Part shown: positions 49,783 through 58,049 of the stretch, piece after piece
Layout of the letters: each line of letters starts with the position of its first letter
Position numbering within the stretch: position 1 is the stretch's first letter
Assembly: GCF_018252635.1 (NCBI RefSeq)
Contig: NZ_JAGTXM010000007.1
Location: 1 to 64,000 of the forward strand
From: Citrobacter amalonaticus
Lineage (GTDB): Bacteria; Pseudomonadota; Gammaproteobacteria; Enterobacterales; Enterobacteriaceae
Reading direction: 5' to 3'
Length of the DNA stretch: 64,000 nucleotides
Notes under the pieces: model-generated
The model's database searches: none
What the model was told of the DNA's origin: nothing
Seen by the model: only the letters and a program-made list of their open reading frames with translations
Program-made: the position numbers and the translations under genes

Positions 49783-50763
49783 ATGAAAATTGGTATTGTC
49801 ATTAGTGGTGGAGACGTTTCTGGAATCAATAATTTTATATTCCAGATTGCCAGACTCGCGGATGCAGAAATTACCTTATTCAATGGTGGTATTCCCGGCT
49901 TGCTGGAGAAAAATCACCATGACGTGACCTGGCGCGATTTAGTCGATTTTTCTATCGCGGCGATACCGATTATTACCTCGGGAAGAACAACCCGTAAGTT
50001 GCAGCGTAGCGAATATGAAACGATCGCCAGAAAACTTAAGTCGCTGCACATTGATGTGCTGATTATGGCAGGAGGCGACGGTAGTTTACAGTTTCTCAAT
50101 ACCCTGAGCGAGTTTGATATTAATTGTTTTGGCGTAGGGATGACTATCGATAATGATGTTTATGGTAGCCATTATACGATTGGTTTTTCGACCGCCTGCG
50201 AACAGATTATTAAGGAGGTTTCACGTTTAAGAAACACGGGCAGAGCGCTACCCGGTCGCGTATTTATGGTGGAATTGTTGGGCGGATATTGTGGTGAATT
50301 AACCCTGCAATCCGCCATTAAATGCAATGCAGATATTGCCCTGATCCCGGAGTCCCAGATGCCGCTTGAAACCATAGCGGAACGGGTGAAGCAGAAGCTG
50401 GCCGTCCAGAACAGCGTGATTATCCTGTGCTCAGAAGGCTACACCAGAGAATATTCTCCCGGCTTTCAGGGGGCGATTGACACAATGATTAAACAACTCG
50501 AACCGCGTATTGGCGAGCGAATTCGTAAAACGATTGTCGGTTACGGTTTACGAAATGGCGATCCGACCTGTGAAGAAATTTATCAGGGCACCATTATGGC
50601 GAGCGAAGTGGTTCGGTGTATCCAGTCAGGGATGAAAAATAAAGCGATTATTATAAATCAAAGTAATAAACCTATTCCGATTGATCTCGTAAGTATGAAA
50701 AAACGTCTGGTTGATACAGAAGGACATCATTACAAACTTGCCAAACAACTCAATATTATTTGA
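49783..50763 (+). CDS. 6-phosphofructokinase-family sugar phosphate kinase with an altered substrate pocket
   Basis: A 326-residue PfkA-type kinase. The nucleotide sites GGD (9-11) and AGGDGS (96-101) and the catalytic TIDND (121-125, Asp 123 as base) are intact. By hand alignment with E. coli PfkA, Arg171 is Gly168 and the phosphate-binding His249 is Tyr254, while Arg162, Arg243 and Arg252 have counterparts (Arg159, Arg248, Arg257). So it is probably an active C1 kinase for a sugar phosphate other than fructose 6-phosphate. ATG 49783 follows GGAGGAAACACA. It is the first gene of the operon. Confidence 0.82.
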   Translation: MKIGIVISGGDVSGINNFIFQIARLADAEITLFNGGIPGLLEKNHHDVTWRDLVDFSIAAIPIITSGRTTRKLQRSEYETIARKLKSLHIDVLIMAGGDGSLQFLNTLSEFDINCFGVGMTIDNDVYGSHYTIGFSTACEQIIKEVSRLRNTGRALPGRVFMVELLGGYCGELTLQSAIKCNADIALIPESQMPLETIAERVKQKLAVQNSVIILCSEGYTREYSPGFQGAIDTMIKQLEPRIGERIRKTIVGYGLRNGDPTCEEIYQGTIMASEVVRCIQSGMKNKAIIINQSNKPIPIDLVSMKKRLVDTEGHHYKLAKQLNII

Positions 50764-50774
50764 GGAGACCTTAC

Positions 50775-51089
50775 ATGCTGAAAATTCTTTGCGTATGTGG
50801 CTGCGGCCTCGGTTCAAGTTTTGCTATTGAAATGACGGCGAAAGCGGTTTTAAAGAAACTGGAAATTCCTGCACATATCGAGCATACCACGGTATCTGAA
50901 GCGGGAGCGTTTAAATCCGACATGATCCTGACGCAAAAAACCTTTGCTGACATCTTAACGGCTGATGCCAGTGAAGAAGAAATTAAACGGGTCGTGGTTC
51001 TGAATAAGCTCACAGACAAAGACGAAATTGAAGCCAAGATCGTCGCGTTTTTAAAAGAGCGGAATCTGAAGGTAGCCCATTATGAATAG
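50775..51089 (+). CDS. PTS sugar transporter subunit IIB (Ula/Sgc type)
   Basis: A 104-residue phosphocarrier domain of the L-ascorbate/galactitol class. The P-loop CVCGCGLGSSF (6-16) has the phospho-Cys at position 8, by analogy with UlaB; the additional Cys 6 and Cys 10 are unusual. It accepts phosphate from the IIA at 53640-54077 and passes it to the sugar bound by IIC. ATG 50775 lies 11 bases after the kinase stop, and the gene overlaps IIC by 8 bases. Confidence 0.9.
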   Translation: MLKILCVCGCGLGSSFAIEMTAKAVLKKLEIPAHIEHTTVSEAGAFKSDMILTQKTFADILTADASEEEIKRVVVLNKLTDKDEIEAKIVAFLKERNLKVAHYE

Positions 51090-52449
51090 CTTCGTTGAAT
51101 TCATCGTTAAAGATTTGCTTGGTCAGGCGTCGATATTAATCGCTTTCATTGCCATGCTTGGTCTTATCCTGCAAAAGAAATCGCCCGGGAAAACCGCAGA
51201 AGGCACGTTTAAAACGTTGCTTGGTTTTTTAATCATGATGGCCGGGATCAACATTATTGTCGCCACGCTGACCTTCCTGAACGATATTTTTACTCAGGGA
51301 TTTGGCATGAAGGGCTACATTACCGATGTGGCCGCCATTGCCGGATTAGCCAACCGTGAGTTGGGATCGGAAGTGGCGTTAACCCTGATGGTGATTTTTG
51401 CCGTCAATATCATCATCGCCCGTCTGACTCCGTTGAAATATATCTTCCTGACGGGGCAAGCTCTATTGTGGATGGCGACTATTGGTGCGGTCATTGGCTA
51501 TAAATCGGGTCTTACCGGGCTTCCGCTGATTCTGACCGGCGGTATTTTTGGCGGCATCATGGCGGTTCTGATGCCTGCGCTGGCGCAACCGGTGGTCAGA
51601 CGTATCACCGGCTCGGATGATGTGGCGCTGGGACACTTTTGCACCATTGGCTACCTGGTTCAGGCGGCGGTAGCAAAAGTGGTGGGCAAAGGGTCTCGAT
51701 CCACGGAAGACCTCGAATTACCTGATAACTTCAAATTTTTACAGGATACCTACCTCGCCATGGCGGTAGTGATGGTGCCGATGTACCTCATTCCGGCGCT
51801 GGCGGCGGGGCCGGAATATATCGCCCAGTTCTCCGGTGGCGTGAACTACCTGATGTATGCCTTCATGCAGTCTATTCAGTTTGTGGCCGGCGTCTTCGTA
51901 CTCTACAGCGGCGTGCGTTTATTGCTCAACGAACTGGTTCCGGCGTTTCGTGGTATCGCCATGCGTATCGTTCCGGATGCAAAGCCCGCGCTGGATTGCC
52001 CGGTTCTGTTCCCTTATGCGCCCAACGCCGTGATTGTGGGATTCCTGGCGACCACGGTTGGTTCAATCATTGGCATGTTGGTGTTCCCGATGTTTGGTCT
52101 GGCGATGATCCTGCCGGGGCTGCTAACCAACTTTTTCGCCGGAGGGACGGCGGGTGTCTTTGGTAACGCGCTGGGCGGTCGTCGCGGGGCGATGATCGGG
52201 GGTGTGGTCCACGGTCTGTTCATCACCTTCCTGCCTGCGATTCTGGTGCCGATGCTGGAAACCTACGGTTTCACCGGCGTCACGTTCAGCGATTCGGACG
52301 TCATCAGTTCCGGCCTCGTCTTAGGCCACGCCTTCCAGAATAACTGGCTGTTTGTTGCGTTATTCATTGTTTTTGTTGCCGCACTGGCATGGTTCGTAAA
52401 CGGTAAATCCGCTAAGCCAAAAGGGGAAAATGTTCATGAGTCTGTATAA
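51082..52449 (+). CDS. PTS sugar transporter subunit IIC (UlaA family)
   Basis: A 455-residue inner-membrane permease with about ten helices, of the UlaA/SgaT family. Family marks include the N-terminal LIAFIAMLGLILQKKS, GHFCTIGYLVQA near 190 and the C-terminal GGVVHGLFITFLPA. Ascorbate is the known UlaA substrate, but the linked kinase and aldolase do not fit ascorbate breakdown, so another sugar or sugar alcohol is expected. Confidence 0.9.
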   Translation: MNSFVEFIVKDLLGQASILIAFIAMLGLILQKKSPGKTAEGTFKTLLGFLIMMAGINIIVATLTFLNDIFTQGFGMKGYITDVAAIAGLANRELGSEVALTLMVIFAVNIIIARLTPLKYIFLTGQALLWMATIGAVIGYKSGLTGLPLILTGGIFGGIMAVLMPALAQPVVRRITGSDDVALGHFCTIGYLVQAAVAKVVGKGSRSTEDLELPDNFKFLQDTYLAMAVVMVPMYLIPALAAGPEYIAQFSGGVNYLMYAFMQSIQFVAGVFVLYSGVRLLLNELVPAFRGIAMRIVPDAKPALDCPVLFPYAPNAVIVGFLATTVGSIIGMLVFPMFGLAMILPGLLTNFFAGGTAGVFGNALGGRRGAMIGGVVHGLFITFLPAILVPMLETYGFTGVTFSDSDVISSGLVLGHAFQNNWLFVALFIVFVAALAWFVNGKSAKPKGENVHESV

Positions 52450-53278
52450 CTTCAACGAGATCCTGAAAATCGGCCAGGAAAGAAATTTCAAAGCGATTGG
52501 ATCCTTTAACCTGCACTGTATTGAAATGCTGCCTGCATTTTTTAAAGCGGCGCAAAAAACAAATAGCCCGTTAATGATTCAGATTTCAACCGGGACGGCG
52601 GAATATCTGGGCTACCGCCTGCTGGTCGATGCAGTGCGTTCGCTGGCGGAGAGCGAGAATGTTCCGACCTGCCTGCATCTGGATCACTGCTCAGATATCA
52701 GCGCGATTGAGACGGCAATGAATGCCGGATTCTCTTCGGTGATGTATGACGGCTCGCACCTGGGGCTGGAGGAAAATATCGGTAATACCCGCATCGTGGT
52801 GGAGATGGCGCGACCGCGTAATATAACGGTGGAAGGCGAACTCGGCGCTATCGGTGGCTCAGAGGATGGTAAAGCGGTGGCGGCAGAAGATATCTGCTTT
52901 ACGACGGTAGACGATGCCAAACGCTTTGTTGATGAAACGCAGGTCGACATGCTGGCGGTGTCGGTGGGCACAGTGCACGGCCTGTATACCGGCAAGGCGC
53001 AGATTCAACATCAGCGGCTGAAAGAGATCAGCGCCGCGACCGGTGTTCCACTGGTATTACATGGTGGAACGGGGGTGAGCGACGACGATATGCGTCTGGC
53101 GGTTACCGAAGGCATTAATAAAGTGAATGTCGGTACGGAAATGAACGTACAGTGGGTCGATCAGTGTAAAAATACCTTTGAGAAAGGCAAGGTAAATGAC
53201 AGCGTACGTAAGTTTTTAATTCCGGCAAATAATGCAGTAACCCAGGTATTAATGGAAAAGATCGCGTTATTTAAATAA
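52436..53278 (+). CDS. Class II ketose-bisphosphate aldolase
   Basis: A 280-residue zinc aldolase of the GatY/KbaY/FbaA family. The catalytic Asp and a zinc His are in LHLDHC (Asp 83, His 84); further zinc His are H181 in TVHGLY and H209 in VLHGGTG, and VEGELGAIGGSEDG is near 132-145. It should split the 1,6-type bisphosphate made by the adjacent kinase into dihydroxyacetone phosphate and an aldehyde. ATG 52436 is chosen over 52430 for its ribosome-binding distance; both overlap the IIC end. Confidence 0.9.
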   Translation: MSLYNFNEILKIGQERNFKAIGSFNLHCIEMLPAFFKAAQKTNSPLMIQISTGTAEYLGYRLLVDAVRSLAESENVPTCLHLDHCSDISAIETAMNAGFSSVMYDGSHLGLEENIGNTRIVVEMARPRNITVEGELGAIGGSEDGKAVAAEDICFTTVDDAKRFVDETQVDMLAVSVGTVHGLYTGKAQIQHQRLKEISAATGVPLVLHGGTGVSDDDMRLAVTEGINKVNVGTEMNVQWVDQCKNTFEKGKVNDSVRKFLIPANNAVTQVLMEKIALFK

Positions 53279-53337
53279 CTTCGTTATTAATAAATGATAT
53301 TTTGTTGCCCTGTTGTCCATCAGGGCGGGGGATCGCT

Positions 53338-53607
53338 ATGTTTGAATCTTTGAAATCGTTATGGAAAAAAGAAACACGCCCGCCGGAAGATTATGATGAA
53401 CAATCCCGTATTCTGGCAGGAGAAATCGTCAGGCTGGAAGGTGAACTGCAGGGCAACCCGGGTAGTAGTGAAATACAGAAAGCATTAATGCTTACCTATA
53501 ACCGGGCGCTGTCGGTTTATGCGAAAAGCCAGACGCACCGGCAGGATATTGATTCGCTTTTTGTACGTATAGATGAGTTGCGTAATGTTATTCGCCGGAA
53601 TATATAG
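53338..53607 (+). CDS. Uncharacterised 89-residue helical protein in the PTS operon
   Basis: I do not recognise this protein. It starts MFESLKSLWKKETRPPEDYD and is then almost entirely charged helix (LAGEIVRLEGELQGN, then a second helix to RIDELRNVIRRNI), suggesting a helical hairpin or coiled-coil dimer. There is no signal or membrane segment. ATG 53338 follows GGCGGGGGATCGCT. It lies between aldolase and IIA, all on one strand, so it is part of the operon; a role as partner of the PTS proteins or of the downstream kinase is speculation. Confidence 0.7.
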   Translation: MFESLKSLWKKETRPPEDYDEQSRILAGEIVRLEGELQGNPGSSEIQKALMLTYNRALSVYAKSQTHRQDIDSLFVRIDELRNVIRRNI

Positions 53608-53639
53608 CGTCGGATTTATTAAGCGCTTAGGGAGTCGTC

Positions 53640-54077
53640 ATGACGATAAAAGAATTACTGATCGAGGCCGATGCGATTCAGGTTGGCATCGCGGAAAACG
53701 ACTGGCAGAAGGTGATTCAACTGGCGGCCAGACCATTAGTCGCAAAAGGGTATATTTCAGCGGAATACGGTCAGGCGGTTATCGACAACACCCTCAGTCA
53801 TGGGGCGTATTATGTATTTGATGAAGGTGTTGCGATCCCTCATGCTCGTCCAGAATGCGGGGTGAAGCGTAACTGTTTTAGCATGGTGCTGTTGGATAAG
53901 CCCATTCAGTTTGCCGACAGTGAAGCTGCCGATATTGTCATTATGTTTGGCGCGCAGGACAGTAATACGCATATTGAAGAGGGAATTCGCGCTATCGTTG
54001 CTTTACTCGATAACGACGAACGCATGGCGAAGCTGCGGGCGGCACGTTCCCGGGAAGAGGTGGTTGCGTTACTATGA
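53640..54077 (+). CDS. PTS sugar transporter subunit IIA (UlaC/mannitol-fructose fold)
   Basis: A 145-residue phosphocarrier. The phosphorylated His is H68 in GVAIPHARPECGV, the hallmark of the fructose/mannitol/Ula IIA fold. It takes phosphate from HPr and gives it to the IIB at 50775-51089. The aldolase and small gene separate it from IIBC. Its stop overlaps the next start by 4 bases (ATGA). Confidence 0.92.
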   Translation: MTIKELLIEADAIQVGIAENDWQKVIQLAARPLVAKGYISAEYGQAVIDNTLSHGAYYVFDEGVAIPHARPECGVKRNCFSMVLLDKPIQFADSEAADIVIMFGAQDSNTHIEEGIRAIVALLDNDERMAKLRAARSREEVVALL

Positions 54078-54634
54078 AACGACACCTCTCGCCGGACTGT
54101 AAGACAGTCATCCTGATTAATGGCATCCCCGCTTCAGGTAAAAGTACGATCACCCGCCAACTCTCCGAAACCTTCAGTTTGCCGCTGCTGACGATTGATG
54201 GGATCAAAGAGCCGTTTATGGCGCGCTTTACGGATATCGACCGGCCTTTCAATCGGCAGTTGGGCTGTGCGGCCTATGAGGTGATCTGGTCGATTATCGG
54301 CCACTCTCCGGCAAGCGTTGTCTGGCTGGTTGATGCCTGGTTTGGCTTTCAGCCCCGCGAGACGTTGCAGCAACTCTTGCAGCAGGCGGGCGTTGAGAAG
54401 GTGATTGAGGTGTGGAATCACATTACACCCGAACTGGCGGTGACGCGCTACGCCACCCGCTTACAGCATCGTAAGCCGGGTCATCCTGGCGAGGAGTATC
54501 TGCCGGAGCTGGCGCAACTGGCAGAACGCGCTGAGCCGATGCGACTCGGGCCGGTGTGTACGGTAGATCAACAGCAAACGCTGGATATTCAATCCGTGAT
54601 CTCCTGGATCGATACACAAATCTGCAATAAGTAA
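54074..54634 (+). CDS. P-loop kinase of unknown substrate
   Basis: A 186-residue AAA/nucleoside-kinase-like protein with Walker A GIPASGKST (17-25), an LTIDGIKEPF switch after strand 2 and an arginine-rich lid region (YATRLQHRKPGHPGEEY near 131-147). The fold resembles chloramphenicol phosphotransferase-like and gluconate-kinase-like enzymes. It is translationally coupled to IIA and ends the operon. It may phosphorylate an unphosphorylated sugar or a breakdown aldehyde; this is inference. Confidence 0.72.
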   Translation: MKRHLSPDCKTVILINGIPASGKSTITRQLSETFSLPLLTIDGIKEPFMARFTDIDRPFNRQLGCAAYEVIWSIIGHSPASVVWLVDAWFGFQPRETLQQLLQQAGVEKVIEVWNHITPELAVTRYATRLQHRKPGHPGEEYLPELAQLAERAEPMRLGPVCTVDQQQTLDIQSVISWIDTQICNK

Positions 54635-54657
54635 ATGGATGATTGTCCTCATTTTTT

Positions 54658-54683
54658 TAAAGCGCCTGTTGGCGCTTTTTTTT
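54658..54683. terminator. Bidirectional terminator between the PTS operon and azlD
   Basis: AAAGCGCCTGTTGGCGCTTT with A and T runs on either side serves both converging units; the T run overlaps the azlD end. Confidence 0.85.
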
Positions 54684-55005
54684 AATGTACCCCAGCGAGT
54701 CGCAACAGTGCGGTCACCACGGCAGCGGCGATAATTACGACAATCAATGGCATCTTACGCCAGGCAAGGAAGACCGCGAACGCCACGCCGAGGACGCGAG
54801 CCATGCCGGCAAAGTGCTCACCTTCATAAAAGGTGGTGGCCAGGGCGACGGAAAACAGCAGTACCGTGGCGGCATCGGATAACAGCGCCTGAGAGCGTTC
54901 TGAGAGCGCCAGGCGGCTGCCCAGCCTGGCGCCACCGAGGCGCATCAAATAGGTTCCAGCCGATAAAATCGCGATACCGACGATGAACAGTGTCATATTG
55001 CCCAT
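54682..55005 (-). CDS. AzlD-family branched-chain amino acid export subunit
   Basis: A 107-residue inner-membrane protein with about four helices. The segment AILSAGTYLMRLGGARLG near residues 13-30 is typical of AzlD (YgaH-like) subunits, which pair with AzlC to export branched-chain amino acids or related compounds. The start meets the azlC stop, so the two are coupled. Confidence 0.85.
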   Translation of the reverse strand: MGNMTLFIVGIAILSAGTYLMRLGGARLGSRLALSERSQALLSDAATVLLFSVALATTFYEGEHFAGMARVLGVAFAVFLAWRKMPLIVVIIAAAVVTALLRLAGVH

Positions 55006-55664
55006 TATTTTTTCCTCGTCAGTAAACCCAGCAGGGAGAGCAGTACCGGCAGTCCGACCGGCGCGAAGGGAACGGCGATGAGCGACACGGCGGCCCCGCT
55101 CAGACCACGGATCAGTGTGGTGCGGTTTTTAAACGCCGGGACGACGAGTGCCAGTAGGATGGCCGGGAACACGGCGTCCAGTCCGATAGTTTCCGGGGCT
55201 GGCAGCAGTTGGCCCACCACCGTGCCCAGCAGGGTTCCCAGCGGCCACAGAATAGCGACGCCGAGGCCACACAGCCAGTAGGCGGCTTTGCGCTGCTCCG
55301 GGGTTTTCTGCGACAGACCGAATACCACGCTTTCATCATTCATAATATGACAGCCGAAAAAGCTTGCCGCGCGGGTGCCGACCAGATCGCGTACCGTCAC
55401 GCCAAACGGGACATGACGGGCGTTAACCAGTAAGCCAGCCGCGGCGGCGGCTAGCGGATTGCCGCCGCTGGCGACAATGCCAATAAACATAAATTCGGAT
55501 GCCCCCGCCAGCACAAAAATAGAGAGTACAAACGGTACCCAGACCGGGAAGCCGTAAGCCATCGCCAGGGAACCGTAGGACATCCCCACTACGCCCACTG
55601 CCAGGCAAACCAGAAAGATTGCTTTTATCGTGTCTGCCTTCAGACAGGAGAAGAAGTGCGTCAT
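55005..55664 (-). CDS. AzlC-family branched-chain amino acid exporter
   Basis: A 219-residue polytopic membrane protein with the AzlC signatures SYGSLAMAYGFPVWVP, GASEFMFIG and NARHVPFG (near 80-90). YgaZ of E. coli, an L-valine exporter, is the best-known relative; the substrate here is open. The start lies 10 bases from an operator arm (55674-55686), so the divergent cupin regulator should control it. Confidence 0.88.
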   Translation of the reverse strand: MTHFFSCLKADTIKAIFLVCLAVGVVGMSYGSLAMAYGFPVWVPFVLSIFVLAGASEFMFIGIVASGGNPLAAAAAGLLVNARHVPFGVTVRDLVGTRAASFFGCHIMNDESVVFGLSQKTPEQRKAAYWLCGLGVAILWPLGTLLGTVVGQLLPAPETIGLDAVFPAILLALVVPAFKNRTTLIRGLSGAAVSLIAVPFAPVGLPVLLSLLGLLTRKK

Positions 55665-55673
55665 GATTTAGCC

Positions 55674-55743
55674 ATATCGAACGAATTTCCATTATAATGA
55701 ACGCAACGCAGTTGTTTTACAAGATGAACGATTCGTTCGATAT
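55674..55743. promoter_or_regulatory. 13-base inverted repeats in the azlC-regulator divergent promoter
   Basis: ATATCGAACGAAT (55674-55686) and ATTCGTTCGATAT (55731-55743) are perfect inverted copies, with arm starts 57 bases apart. The palindromic ATTATAAT at 55691-55698 between them can act as a -10 on either strand. The arms cover the azlC leader and the regulator leader, so one dimer could bridge both. Confidence 0.8.
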
Positions 55744-55762
55744 AAAAAACGTGGAGTCGTGT

Positions 55763-56371
55763 ATGACGCAACCCATCAGCGTGATCGCCAAAAGTCTGGT
55801 TCGCGAACGTCAGCGAACGGGGCTGTCTCTGGCAGAAATCGCCCGACGGGCGGGGATCGCCAAGTCGACGCTTTCCCAACTGGAAGCGGGAAATGGTAAT
55901 CCTAGCCTGGAAACACTGTGGTCGCTCTGCGTGGCGCTGGATATTCCCTTTGCGCGGCTGCTGGAGCCGCAGGCGCAAAAAACGCAGGTGATTCGTTGCG
56001 GTGAGGGCACCAAAGTGGTGGCCGAACAGGCGCACTATCAGGCCATTTTACTGGCCGCCTGCCCGCCGGGCGCACGGCGCGATATCTATCTGCTGTTGAC
56101 CCAGCCTGGCGCTGACCGCATTTCTCAGCCGCATCCACCGGGATCGATCGAACATATTATTGTAACGAAGGGAAAAGCGCTGGTTGGACTGACGGAAGCG
56201 CCAGAAGTGTTAGGCGAAGGTGACTATATTTGTTACCCCGCCGATCAGGAGCATATCTTTAAAGCGCTGGAAGCGGATACCCAGGCGATTCTGGTGGCCG
56301 AGCAGAGCTTAGCGAACCTGGAATATCACCGTTATGGCATGCAAAAGGCCCCCCCGAATGATTACTTCTAA
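55763..56371 (+). CDS. HTH-cupin transcriptional regulator (XRE family)
   Basis: A 202-residue regulator with an N-terminal XRE helix-turn-helix (about 12-65; SLAEIARRAGIAKSTLSQLE) and a C-terminal cupin sensor domain (about 115-190; IEHIIVTKGKALVGL). ATG 55763 follows GGAG by six bases; a longer frame from 55724 would run through an operator arm. It is divergent from azlCD and likely represses it and itself, with a small ligand such as an amino acid in the cupin. Confidence 0.85.
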   Translation: MTQPISVIAKSLVRERQRTGLSLAEIARRAGIAKSTLSQLEAGNGNPSLETLWSLCVALDIPFARLLEPQAQKTQVIRCGEGTKVVAEQAHYQAILLAACPPGARRDIYLLLTQPGADRISQPHPPGSIEHIIVTKGKALVGLTEAPEVLGEGDYICYPADQEHIFKALEADTQAILVAEQSLANLEYHRYGMQKAPPNDYF

Positions 56372-56649
56372 TTATTTTTTATCTTAATTCATATTTAATT
56401 GTTTTTATGATATTTCGTTTATTTTAGCTCTTTTGTTATATTCCTCACGAACTGAAAGCTTTCTGCGTTTACACAAAGAAAGCTGCATGTTAGTAATTGC
56501 TGGCCTGTGGCGCTGTAACAGTTGATTATTATTTTCATCAGTTGCTGCCGTTGTTAAATATAAAAATAACACATATTACTTTGTTGTTCATTCTGCGTAT
56601 TTCTAAAAGAAATACGCTGTTCATTATTTATTTAAAGGAACCAGAATAA

Positions 56650-58041
56650 ATGAAGGAATCAACGCTGGCTTTAGCAATAGGTCTGTTATTAATTTCTAAT
56701 AATAGTTTTGCTAAAACGCAAAAAATGACACTGGAACAACGACTCGAACAACTGGAAGCGCGACTGGAGGCCGCAGAAAATCGGGCGGCGAAGGCGGAAA
56801 ATCAGGTTCAGCAATTACAGACCCAGCAGGCAAGTGAAATTCGTGAAATTAAAGCGGCACAGGGCAACACGCCCGTAAACGGCCAGGCCTCTCCTGAGGA
56901 GACGAAAAAGAATGCCGCAACACCGAATCTACTGCTTTCCGGCTATGGCGACCTGAAAATCTACGGTGATGTGGAATTCAATATGGATGCGGAAAGTAAT
57001 CATGGCCTACTGGCGATGACCAATGCCAATGTTAATAGCGATCCGACCAACGAACAGTGGAATATTAATGGCCGAATTTTGCTGGGTTTTGACGGCACGC
57101 GTAAGTTAGATAATGGCTATTACGCCGGATTCTCCGCTCAACCGTTGGGTGATATGAAGGGCATGGTGAATATTGATGATGCCGTCTTCTTCTTTGGTAA
57201 AGAGAATGACTGGAAGGTGAAGGTCGGACGCTTCGAAGCCTATGATATGTTCCCTCTCAATCAGGATACTTTTGTTGAGCACTCGGGGAATACCGCCAAC
57301 GATCTGTATGACGACGGCAGCGGTTATATCTACATGATGAAAGAAGGCCGTGGTCGTTCTGATGCCGGTGGCAACTTCCTCGTCAGCAAACAGGTGGATA
57401 ACTGGTACTTTGAGTTAAACACCTTGCTGGAAGACGGGACGTCGCTGTATAACGATGGCGATTTCCATGGCCGGGAAATGGCTCAACAGAAAAATGTTGC
57501 CTATTTGCGTCCGGTTATTTCATGGTCACAGGATGCGTTCTCTGTCGCTGCCGCAATGGAATCGAACGTCGTCAATAACGCTTATGGTTACACTAACGCC
57601 AACGGTAAATTTGTCGATCAGTCCGATCGTACCGGTTACGGTATGACAATGACGTGGAATGGTTTAAAGACCGATCCGGAGAATGGCATCGTGGTAAACC
57701 TGAATACCGCTTATCTGGATGCCAACAACGAAAAAGATTTTACGACCGGGGTGAACGCGCTGTGGAAGCGTTTTGAGCTGGGTTACATCTACGCGCATAA
57801 CAAGATTGATGACTTTGAAGGGGTAGTGTGTGATGACGGCTGCTGGATTAACAATGAAGGTACCTATGACATTCATACTATTCACGCGTCGTATCAGTTC
57901 GCTAACGTGATGAATATGCAAAACTTCAATATTTACCTTGGCGCATACTATTCCATTCTGGATAGCGACGGAGATAACGTGAACGGTGACGATTCTGACA
58001 ATCGTTATGGTGGTCGCGTTCGCTTTAAGTATTATTTCTAA
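56650..58041 (+). CDS. Outer-membrane carbohydrate porin (RafY-like)
   Basis: A 463-residue secreted protein with signal peptide MKESTLALAIGLLLISNNSFA. A 50-residue coiled coil follows (LEQRLEQLEARLEAAENRA), then a polar linker and a large barrel of about 350 residues ending GGRVRFKYYF. The N-terminal coiled coil plus barrel is the plan of the trimeric sugar porins RafY, ScrY and BglH. GDGDNVNGDDSDN-like loops are acidic. It may feed the PTS operon upstream or the rhamnose genes downstream. The 278 bases ahead are AT-rich promoter sequence with no clear motif. Confidence 0.85.
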   Translation: MKESTLALAIGLLLISNNSFAKTQKMTLEQRLEQLEARLEAAENRAAKAENQVQQLQTQQASEIREIKAAQGNTPVNGQASPEETKKNAATPNLLLSGYGDLKIYGDVEFNMDAESNHGLLAMTNANVNSDPTNEQWNINGRILLGFDGTRKLDNGYYAGFSAQPLGDMKGMVNIDDAVFFFGKENDWKVKVGRFEAYDMFPLNQDTFVEHSGNTANDLYDDGSGYIYMMKEGRGRSDAGGNFLVSKQVDNWYFELNTLLEDGTSLYNDGDFHGREMAQQKNVAYLRPVISWSQDAFSVAAAMESNVVNNAYGYTNANGKFVDQSDRTGYGMTMTWNGLKTDPENGIVVNLNTAYLDANNEKDFTTGVNALWKRFELGYIYAHNKIDDFEGVVCDDGCWINNEGTYDIHTIHASYQFANVMNMQNFNIYLGAYYSILDSDGDNVNGDDSDNRYGGRVRFKYYF

Positions 58042-58049
58042 ACGCAAGG

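Noticed and set aside
51082-52449. Identity as the ascorbate transporter UlaA
   Set aside because: The family is the same, but UlaD, UlaE, UlaF and UlaG are absent and a kinase and bisphosphate aldolase are present instead.
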